This document shows, piece after piece, positions 7,496 through 13,668 of a stretch of DNA of 14,421 bases. The position numbers and the translations under genes are program-made. The first letter of the stretch is position 1, and each line of letters begins with the position of its first letter. Under the pieces are notes generated by a model. That model saw only the letters and a list, made by a program, of their open reading frames with translations. It made no database searches and was not told the origin of the DNA. Origin of the DNA: CAYFJO01 sp964343305 (GTDB lineage: Bacteria; Planctomycetota; Planctomycetia; Pirellulales; Pirellulaceae); contig CAYFJO010000278.1 of NCBI GenBank assembly GCA_964343305.1, positions 1 through 14,421 on the forward strand, in the 5' to 3' direction.

Positions 7496-10400
7496 TAGTT
7501 GCCTTCCGCAACTCCACCAGCCTCCAGGTAGGCCAGCAAATCGAGAATCTCCTCACGGGTCAGCGTCGAAAGTGTATCCAACGGCATGCTGGACACCTTC
7601 GACGGCGACTTTATATCCACGTCCTTCTTGGCAACATGTACGATCGTCTCGGGCAATTCGGGGTTGGGCACCACGCTCAAGGTCTTCCCGTCATCGTCAA
7701 CAACCAGGCCCGTCACCACGCGCCCATCGCTGGTGACGATCTGCCAGGTGAAAAAGTCCTTGTTGATTTCGCTCGAGGGTTCGATTATCTGCTGCAAGAG
7801 TTTGCGCCCCTTGCAATTCACGGCGAGCTTGGTCAGATCTGGACCAATGCGGGCGCCCTGACCGCCGACCGGGTGACACTTGACGCAGCCAGCTTTCAAA
7901 AACGCAACCATGCCGCGGTTGACACTTTGCGGTGTTGTCCGCTGTGACGTCATGTCAGCATCCGCAGCCAATTCGTCAAGGGTCCATTTCTTAACGAAAC
8001 CGGGAACTTCATCCAGGTTATACAGTCCCAACTCGCGTACCGCTGGGCTGCGGCCATAGTAGGACGTGACTTTCAACTGGAGCGTATGACAATCAACAGG
8101 CGGAAACTCGATCAACAGGAGATTGTTATCGTAGGTGGCGTTCGCCACCGTCTTGACCGTCTCGCCATTGACGATCAGCTCAAAGTTCTTGGGGGCAAAT
8201 TGGTGATGGTTCCAACCCAACAGTGTCGCGGCCGAGATCGTGTGCGGTTTGGCAAGCGTGAGATTCAGGCTGTAGGCTTTCTGTCCGTCGGTTTCATCCC
8301 AATAGGTGTCAGCGTAACCGTCCACGGCCCCCTGCGGCCCAATCGCATCGCCGTCTTTGTGTCCGCTGCTGACCGCTTTGGCGTTCAGGGCATAGTTGTT
8401 TCGCTTGTCCACGCCCAGCTTGCCCATTTGCTCGGCCAGCCGCTGTTTGAAGTGGTACTTGCCAGCCTCCGAAAGATTGTATCTGACGGCAGGTGACGGT
8501 TGTGCCTTGGCTGGATTGAGGACCAACGTGATGTAGAACTCGGCGGCGTCCTGGGCCGGTATGCTGAGCGTATCGCCGTCCCAGGTGCCTGCACTGGTTT
8601 GAACCTCGCGAACCTTGTCTTTGAGGATTCTGAATCGCACCGGCCCGGCGGCGCCGGTCGTTGCAAAGTAGTAGTGCATCACCTGCTCGCTCTCGAACGC
8701 GATCTGCTGTTCGTAGTCAACACCGTTGATCCGGAACAGGAAGGTCGGTGCCTGAACGCCGTCGAACCGATATCCCCCAAACTGCGCGCCGTCTGGCGGT
8801 TGGCGGTCGATGAACGCGGTCGTCTCTTTCATCTCGGACTTCGATTTCTCGATCCGCCATGCCGAGTTGTTGATATAGTCCTTGAAGTCCTGGTTAATCG
8901 GTCCGCTCTCCCCCAAGGGAATCAGGCATTCGGCAAAACTCAGTTCGCGGCTGTCCGCGCCATACCGGTTATAGCCCTGGCCCCGGCCCGTGCGCTCGGC
9001 CTTCAAATTGAGGAATCCGCCGGCCCAAGCCCGCTTCACGCTGAACGTCGAGGGGTCAAAAATGTAGTTGTAACCACCGGGCAAGCCCACGCTCAGTGCC
9101 CGGTAAGAGACGTCGGCCATCGCCACGCGGTAGACGAGCGGCCGGTCCCTGACCACCACCTCGAAACGGTCCGCCGGTAACTCGGGTGCGGCCTGCTTGA
9201 CTTCCCAGACTTCCTGTGGGCCACGGTTTGCCGGCCCGTTGAGCGTCTTCATAAATGCGATCAGCGACCGGCGCTCCTGCGGCGTCAAATGCGGGTAAGG
9301 CGGCATGCTCGGCGGATAGGCGCTGCCCTTCTGAGGGTCAGTTTCCCGAATCGCCAAGTGCAGGTTAGGCTGGCGGATGGAGTTCTCGATGTACTGGTCA
9401 TCGATGGTGATCGACTGGATACCGGTCGGCTTGACCAACACCTTGCGCTCACCGGGCGACTTACCGATCAAGCCGTACCATTTGGGACCCGCCTTGCCAG
9501 GCTCGCCAGCCGGTTTCGCGGAGTGGCACATGGCGCAATAGACTTGATGCAATGTTGCGCCGGCTACCACCAGGTCGATGCGCTCGCCGGTTGCTTTCGG
9601 GTTGTTGACCCCGGCCAACTTCGGCACCATTTTGGCAAAAACCTGATAGTCGGCTTCCAGCATCTTCGCCGCCGGCGTGCTGCCGTGCACCTTCATCCGA
9701 TAGAACAGCGCTAGCTTCTGGTCCTTCGCCAAAGGCATCGGACCATCGAAAACAAAGGCCGGGCTGAAGTAAGGCATGCCTTTCACGATGAACCATTTGG
9801 TCGGGAAGCGCGGGTTGGACGGATGGTCGAAGATGGTCAAGGCGGCGCTGCCGCTGGCCAACGGACCTTTGAACGTTAACCAGCGGGCACTCTTGCCATG
9901 TACCTGCTGGCCCTCGCTCTGGCCTTCGCTGTTGAGAAACGACCATTTGAGGAGTTGCTTGCTGACACGAAGAGACAATCCGGCATAGCGGCCAGATGCC
10001 CCGACACTGACCGCTTTTCTGGCCGTAAACAAATGTTGCCAGTCGAGCGTGTACGAACCGTCTTCATTGGGCGCGCTGACATGAATCACGCGCTCTTCAC
10101 CGACCAGTTCCGGCTCATCCGGCGGATGGTAACTCTGCCTCAAGCGAATGACGGCCGAGAAATCGGCCTGGGTTTCGATCTTGACGTCGATCGTTTCGTT
10201 GCGCCCCGCCGACACACCCTCGCGGTTCTCTTCCCAGTAATTGAGCTTGTCGATCTCCTTCAAGCTGAACCAAGCGGCGCGGTGCCAGAGGTGATCAGCC
10301 GGACGGAAGTCGGTCAGGATCGTGCCATCCAGCGTGGCCAGCGGATGAAAGCAGGGCTTGCGGTGATCCTTACCATGATTGAATTGCCAAACGACTTTGC

Positions 10401-10533
10401 CATGGTTGGTCAGCGCCACCGAATCGTCGGTCTTGGCCCAGGCCAGCTTCAGATCCTGCGCCGCATGGGACACGCCGGTAGAGCACGCCACGACGATCGC
10501 CACAGCAACGTAGATCACGTGAACAAAGCGCAT
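7495..10533 (-). CDS. Exported DUF6807 / cytochrome c / discoidin / Pirellula-type haem-domain fusion protein
   Basis: A 1012-residue protein with a signal peptide (1-24, cleavage likely after VSHA). Domains in order: DUF6807, also called PmoA-like (about 28-300, with HGKDHRKPCFHPL, DHLWHRAAWF and FDHPSNPRFPTKWFIV); a class I-like cytochrome c (about 318-432) with C333-A-M-C336-H337 and candidate axial M410 in SMPPYPHL; a region of about 220 residues (455-675) that I do not recognise; a discoidin F5/8C-like domain (about 712-840, NYALNAKAVSSG, AVDGYADTYWDE); and a Pirellula/Verrucomicrobium-type haem domain (about 868-1006) with C883-V-K-C886-H887 and candidate M983. It is first in the four-gene operon. 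Two covalent haems make it the probable electron acceptor for the dehydrogenase-like partners, and the discoidin domain may bind carbohydrate (inference). Its ATG has no clear Shine-Dalgarno sequence, and the leader carries a hairpin. The PmoA name is a domain label and does not show methane oxidation. Confidence 0.92.
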   Translation of the reverse strand: MRFVHVIYVAVAIVVACSTGVSHAAQDLKLAWAKTDDSVALTNHGKVVWQFNHGKDHRKPCFHPLATLDGTILTDFRPADHLWHRAAWFSLKEIDKLNYWEENREGVSAGRNETIDVKIETQADFSAVIRLRQSYHPPDEPELVGEERVIHVSAPNEDGSYTLDWQHLFTARKAVSVGASGRYAGLSLRVSKQLLKWSFLNSEGQSEGQQVHGKSARWLTFKGPLASGSAALTIFDHPSNPRFPTKWFIVKGMPYFSPAFVFDGPMPLAKDQKLALFYRMKVHGSTPAAKMLEADYQVFAKMVPKLAGVNNPKATGERIDLVVAGATLHQVYCAMCHSAKPAGEPGKAGPKWYGLIGKSPGERKVLVKPTGIQSITIDDQYIENSIRQPNLHLAIRETDPQKGSAYPPSMPPYPHLTPQERRSLIAFMKTLNGPANRGPQEVWEVKQAAPELPADRFEVVVRDRPLVYRVAMADVSYRALSVGLPGGYNYIFDPSTFSVKRAWAGGFLNLKAERTGRGQGYNRYGADSRELSFAECLIPLGESGPINQDFKDYINNSAWRIEKSKSEMKETTAFIDRQPPDGAQFGGYRFDGVQAPTFLFRINGVDYEQQIAFESEQVMHYYFATTGAAGPVRFRILKDKVREVQTSAGTWDGDTLSIPAQDAAEFYITLVLNPAKAQPSPAVRYNLSEAGKYHFKQRLAEQMGKLGVDKRNNYALNAKAVSSGHKDGDAIGPQGAVDGYADTYWDETDGQKAYSLNLTLAKPHTISAATLLGWNHHQFAPKNFELIVNGETVKTVANATYDNNLLLIEFPPVDCHTLQLKVTSYYGRSPAVRELGLYNLDEVPGFVKKWTLDELAADADMTSQRTTPQSVNRGMVAFLKAGCVKCHPVGGQGARIGPDLTKLAVNCKGRKLLQQIIEPSSEINKDFFTWQIVTSDGRVVTGLVVDDDGKTLSVVPNPELPETIVHVAKKDVDIKSPSKVSSMPLDTLSTLTREEILDLLAYLEAGGVAEGN

Positions 10534-10554
10534 AGTGGGATTCTGTATATTGAT

Positions 10555-10581
10555 GTAGGATGGCTTCGCCGTAGGCGAGCC
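10555..10581. repeat. Small hairpin repeat in the leader of the four-gene operon
   Basis: The sequence gtaggatgg is followed by a stem of ggcttcgcc (10562-10570) and ggcgagcc (10574-10581), with one bulged base and a gta loop. The opening 9 nt are identical to the start of the palindrome at 4938, so the two may belong to related repeat families. It lies between the proposed promoter and the ATG at 10533, so it would fold in the mRNA leader. Confidence 0.5.
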
Positions 10582-10637
10582 CTTTGCGGATTGCAGTGGT
10601 AGGCCGATTCGTTCAAAAGAACCTAAACTAGAGTGCT

Positions 10638-10666
10638 ATTATGCAGTATTGGCCGCTACGTTGCAA
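10638..10666 (-). promoter_or_regulatory. Sigma70-like promoter of the four-gene operon
   Basis: On the minus strand TTGCAA (10661-10666) and CATAAT (10638-10643) are separated by exactly 17 nt. They match TTGACA at 4 of 6 and TATAAT at 5 of 6 positions. A transcript would begin near 10631, giving a leader of about 98 nt that contains the small hairpin repeat. The site lies just downstream of the hairpin that probably ends the preceding unit, which makes sense as a boundary between two transcripts. Not tested. Confidence 0.5.
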
Positions 10667-10679
10667 ATGCCCACTACCC

Positions 10680-10712
10680 AGCAACCCGGCTGCTCGAAGC
10701 AGCCGGGTTGCT
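10680..10712 (-). terminator. Perfect 15-bp stem-loop, probable transcript end after the DUF1638 gene
   Basis: The arms 10680-10694 and 10698-10712 are perfect inverted copies (agcaacccggctgct) around a 3-nt loop. The stem is GC-rich, 122 bp beyond the stop of the DUF1638 gene and just before the proposed promoter of the next operon. No T-run follows on either strand, so it is not a textbook intrinsic terminator; it may need a factor, protect the mRNA 3' end, or act as a repeat. Confidence 0.5.
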
Positions 10713-10834
10713 GTTCGCCAAAATGTACCACTATCCTGCCCAGGAGTTGCGAATGTGTCAGCAGCGAACAGCGCGAAGCATGGACGATCGAGAACATGGC
10801 TTCCTGGATCAGAGCGACTCTTTGAATTGGCCCA

Positions 10835-11581
10835 TCAAGTGGAATCCGTCTCCAGCGTGATGATGGTTTCGTCATAGGCGGCGGCGACGCGCCCGCCAGG
10901 CGGTACGACGAGGAAGTCTGCTTCGTCCCACTGGCCATCGACCAACCGCTGGATCAGCGAAAGGTCGCCCGGCACTTTCTCGAACGCCCAGCCCTTTTCG
11001 GCCGCCTCGTCGCGAGTTTGTTGTTCAAAACTGTCGTCTGGCTCAATTCCCATCTCGATGAATGTCAACTGGCCGTAGTTTCGGGTACGGTCGCCTAGCT
11101 GTTCGTAGAGAAATTTGGCGTTGTCCTCACCGTACTTGGCGACCATCTCGCCGTAACTCATGTCCATGCCGCTTTGTTGTTGGATCGAGAGTTGCCGCAA
11201 CTCGCCCCGGTCGTTGCGCTCGATCCAGCCGGTGCTCTTGAAATAGACGCCCATGTGCTCGTTGAAGTAGTCGAGGTATCGCTGCCGGCTGCCGAGCAAC
11301 AACGTGATGCAATCATGCGCCCGCGGCACGACAATTGGGACCGAACGTGCTTGTAGCCCCACCAGTCCGTTGTTACAGATTCCGTAACCAAAGAGGACGG
11401 CATCGTAGTTCGTTTCATCCACACGCTCCAGCGCAGCCTGAAGGCGCTCGTGCATGCCCGCAGTGCCGATATCGTGCAGGCCTTTCGGCAAGAACTCGAT
11501 ATCCACCCGGTTAGGACAACGGGCAACGGCGGCACACATCTCTCGATAAAAGACTTCACAGCTAAGCAACTTGAATCGCAC
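10835..11581 (-). CDS. DUF1638 family protein
   Basis: A 248-residue protein matching DUF1638 (PF07796). The family's hallmark segments are present: FGYGICNNGLVGL at 64-76 with C69, and VPRAHDCITLLLGS at 85-98 with H89 and C91. C8 near the start is a further candidate ligand. These cysteines and the histidine could bind a metal, which is an inference from their conservation in the family. No signal peptide or membrane segment is seen, so it is cytoplasmic. The start codon is GTG. The gene follows the MtaA-type methyltransferase gene by 55 bp on the same strand; DUF1638 genes often neighbour such methyltransferases and corrinoid proteins, so a role in corrinoid-linked methyl transfer is likely, but the biochemical function is not established as far as I know. 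Confidence 0.88.
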   Translation of the reverse strand: MRFKLLSCEVFYREMCAAVARCPNRVDIEFLPKGLHDIGTAGMHERLQAALERVDETNYDAVLFGYGICNNGLVGLQARSVPIVVPRAHDCITLLLGSRQRYLDYFNEHMGVYFKSTGWIERNDRGELRQLSIQQQSGMDMSYGEMVAKYGEDNAKFLYEQLGDRTRNYGQLTFIEMGIEPDDSFEQQTRDEAAEKGWAFEKVPGDLSLIQRLVDGQWDEADFLVVPPGGRVAAAYDETIITLETDST

Positions 11582-11588
11582 AACTATT

Positions 11589-11596
11589 TCCTTCCT
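11589..11596 (-). promoter_or_regulatory. Strong ribosome binding site for a GTG start
   Basis: On the minus strand AGGAAGGA lies 7 nt before the GTG at 11581. It supports GTG as the true start of the DUF1638 gene; no in-frame ATG is close by. Confidence 0.75.
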
Positions 11597-11636
11597 GTTC
11601 CCGTTTTATAGCAACACCAGGCGAGATTGTCCCGTG

Positions 11637-12698
11637 TTATTCGACATCAGGCCGGGATTGCCTCGCAACGCGGACCATCTCCCGCACGTTTTCGATCGGT
11701 GTGTGACGGGGAACGAGGCAGCCGGAGCCGAGTATGAATCCACATCCGCCGCCGGCCTTCTCAATGCACTGCTGCGATGCATCTCGCACTGTCTCCACTG
11801 TCCCCTGGAGCAAGTCGTTGACCGTGTGCACATTTCCAACCAACGTGACGCGGTCACCGATCTTCTGCTTGGCGACGCTCAAGTCGACTGCATTGTCGAT
11901 TTCCACCAGGTCTGCTCCGCTGTCGGCGTATAGCTCAAGCACTTTCGTACTGTCACCGCAGATGTGCAGCAGCGAACCGGTGATACCGTGTTCTTTCCAG
12001 GCCTGAAAGACCTTCTGCTCGTACGGCAATGCGAAGCGCTGGTAAGTTCGCGGCGAAATCATGTCGCACGAGGCCAGGGAATCTCCGCAATGAATAATGT
12101 CAGCGCCGGCATCCCAGCACGCCTTGCCGAACCGGATCAACGTCTCGGTCGCCAGTCCCAGAGCATGATGAATTGCCTTCTCATTTGCCTCTTCCATCCC
12201 CGCCTCGGACATGCCAACTTCGCAAAGCCACTGCTGCGATCCGATCAGATAAGAGGCCAATGCAAAGGGTCCCGTGCCCGGCGAGCGAACCGCCACTTCG
12301 TCGCCAACCGCCTTGCGAACCGCGCGGATGGCTTCCAACATCAGCGGCATGCGGCCGTCAGAATAGGGATCGGGCACTTCAACATCGAACACGTCTGCTA
12401 ACGAATCGACCGCCGGTTTGGTCAATGCCGGCAGCTCCGCCTCTTCGTGCGTCGTTTGGCAACCGAACCCCTCGGCGATGTAGAAATTGTCGGAACCGAC
12501 GGAGATGACATCCTGGCCGACTATTTCGTGCAGGGTCAACTGCGCCTTCGTCATCACGTCGGCACGAGTGTAGTAGTCCAACAGCGAGACACCGGCAGCA
12601 ACCACTGCCACATCGTACATGTACGGTGCCACGGCGACACAATCCGTCGGTTCGCGGCGAATGGTCCGCAGCACCCGCTCGCGTGAATTGAGAGTCAT
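11637..12698 (-). CDS. Uroporphyrinogen decarboxylase-family methyltransferase (MtaA-like)
   Basis: A 353-residue URO-D superfamily protein (PF01208). It carries the zinc pattern of the methylcobamide methyltransferase branch: H245-x-C247 in LLHICGDS and C327 in GSGCLVP. True HemE enzymes lack this His-Cys-Cys set, so haem synthesis is unlikely. Other family segments are MTLNSRERVLRTIRREPTD at the start, IIHCGDSLAS near 201 and LVGNVHTVNDLL near 287. The expected reaction is methyl transfer between a corrinoid protein and a thiol or another acceptor, in the cytoplasm. Its partner downstream is DUF1638. No corrinoid-binding protein, substrate-specific methyltransferase or reductive activator is seen here, so the substrate is unknown. 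A GAGG lies 7-8 nt before the ATG. Confidence 0.9.
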   Translation of the reverse strand: MTLNSRERVLRTIRREPTDCVAVAPYMYDVAVVAAGVSLLDYYTRADVMTKAQLTLHEIVGQDVISVGSDNFYIAEGFGCQTTHEEAELPALTKPAVDSLADVFDVEVPDPYSDGRMPLMLEAIRAVRKAVGDEVAVRSPGTGPFALASYLIGSQQWLCEVGMSEAGMEEANEKAIHHALGLATETLIRFGKACWDAGADIIHCGDSLASCDMISPRTYQRFALPYEQKVFQAWKEHGITGSLLHICGDSTKVLELYADSGADLVEIDNAVDLSVAKQKIGDRVTLVGNVHTVNDLLQGTVETVRDASQQCIEKAGGGCGFILGSGCLVPRHTPIENVREMVRVARQSRPDVE

Positions 12699-12748
12699 GA
12701 CTCGCCTCGCAACCGGTTTTGAACTCCGTCTGATTCAGTAGAGCACTT

Positions 12749-12760
12749 CACGTTTACGTG
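12749..12760. promoter_or_regulatory. Small palindrome cacgt-tt-acgtg upstream of the methyltransferase gene
   Basis: A 5-bp inverted repeat with a 2-nt centre lies 51 bp before the ATG at 12698, a position suited to an operator. The core CGTTTACGT occurs again near 13086. Regulator unknown; it could be chance. Confidence 0.25.
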
Positions 12761-12951
12761 TCCCAATTCTGGAAGCGTAAGTCGTGAGGCTTCTGGCTCG
12801 AACTCGCGCGGGGTCGGCTACTTGCTGAGTGTAATCTAGATCGGCGTTATTTGGATTTATAACCAATCCACGCTGTTATCGCGAGGCGGAGGCAGCGTCA
12901 GAGCTTTCGCGGGGCATGGCCGCAGTCTGAGAACATTCAAGGAGTCCACCG

Positions 12952-13029
12952 ATGGCAACGATCGCGCTTGAAGTCAACATGGAGTTCATTCGATTTGCCG
13001 CCAAGCCATTCGCCACGATTAAGAATTAA
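12952..13029 (+). CDS. Possible 25-residue peptide
   Basis: An ATG lies 7 nt after a perfect AAGGAG (12939-12944), which is the only reason to list it. The peptide begins MATIALEV and ends FATIKN; it is mildly hydrophobic, has no known motif and stops at TAA. It could be a leader peptide, the remnant of a broken gene, or chance. No gene follows it for 640 bp on this strand. Confidence 0.25.
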   Translation: MATIALEVNMEFIRFAAKPFATIKN

Positions 13030-13190
13030 CTACATACCGACTTTGCCACGTCTTCGATCGTTGTAAATTTGCACTTGGAAAGCACGCGTTTACGTAACGT
13101 TAGCACGTCTGCTTGCCGTGTTCGCTCCGAACCGACGACTCGCCTCGTGAACCGTCGGGTCGGCGGCGTTCTTAAAAGACCTGGCGTCAA

Positions 13191-13267
13191 ACGTTTTCTG
13201 CATCCCCCATTGATTTGGCGCCCCAAAACCGAAAATGGGTGGTTTGATGAAGCGTGTCGGAAAACGT
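13191..13267. repeat. Nested inverted repeat in the intergenic region
   Basis: Three stems nest inside each other: 13191-13200 with 13258-13267 (10 bp, one G-T), 13206-13211 with 13234-13239 (cccatt/aatggg) and 13215-13218 with 13223-13226 (ttgg/ccaa). It could be a structured RNA, a small transposable-element remnant or chance. Confidence 0.3.
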
Positions 13268-13668
13268 ATGAGTAAACGAGATTTTCGGCAACGAGCCACG
13301 GGGTAGATCTTGCAGCCTTGGCAGTGTCAGCAGGAGCTTCGTCACGCCCTTCTGCGTCATGTTCACGGGACGATGTCGGCTAGATTATCCTGACTCGCGT
13401 TGTCTAGTCGCACGCCGACGAATGTTTCATGCGACTGCATCAACTCCCCGCCCGAAGTGTTCAACCTTCGACTTTGATCACGACTAAAGTGACGTCGTCT
13501 GGGGCTTAGCGCTTTTTAATGACTCCCTTGGACTGGCGAATGACCAAACGTGTCACTCAAAAACAGCCACTACCCCCTTGCGGTTTGGATTCCGCCAGCG
13601 TCAAATTTAACCTGCCCCAATAAATTTTCGCCTGGAAGAACTGCCTTGTTCATTAGGAGACAAATACC

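Larger units (their letters stand above)
12699..13668. other. Divergent intergenic region of about 970 bp without a convincing long gene
   Basis: This spacer separates the minus-strand methyltransferase gene from the plus-strand DPF-repeat gene and should hold both promoters. I found no strong -35/-10 pair for either; TTGCGG and TCAAAT, 17 nt apart near 13578-13606, are a weak candidate for the plus-strand gene. It also holds one 25-codon ORF with a good ribosome binding site, a palindrome at 12749 and a nested inverted repeat at 13191. Overlapping ORFs of 66-69 codons between 13026 and 13299 resemble no family I know. No tRNA or rRNA was recognised. Confidence 0.6.

Noticed and set aside
6032..7498. 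Plus-strand ORF of 488 codons antisense to the propeller gene
   Set aside because: It mirrors a gene with a clear signal peptide, propeller motifs and operon position; its product has no recognisable motif and is Arg/Ala-rich, as expected of a GC-rich shadow frame.
7495..10533. Particulate methane monooxygenase subunit, from the PmoA label of DUF6807
   Set aside because: There are no membrane helices apart from the signal peptide, and the rest is haem and discoidin domains; the label does not indicate methane oxidation.
11637..12698. Uroporphyrinogen decarboxylase of haem synthesis (HemE)
   Set aside because: The zinc pattern H245-x-C247 and C327 and the DUF1638 neighbour point to the corrinoid methyltransferase branch.
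13026..13299. Overlapping ORFs of 66-69 codons on both strands
   Set aside because: No good ribosome binding site, no known motif, and mutually overlapping frames; one plus-strand ORF starts at TTG.
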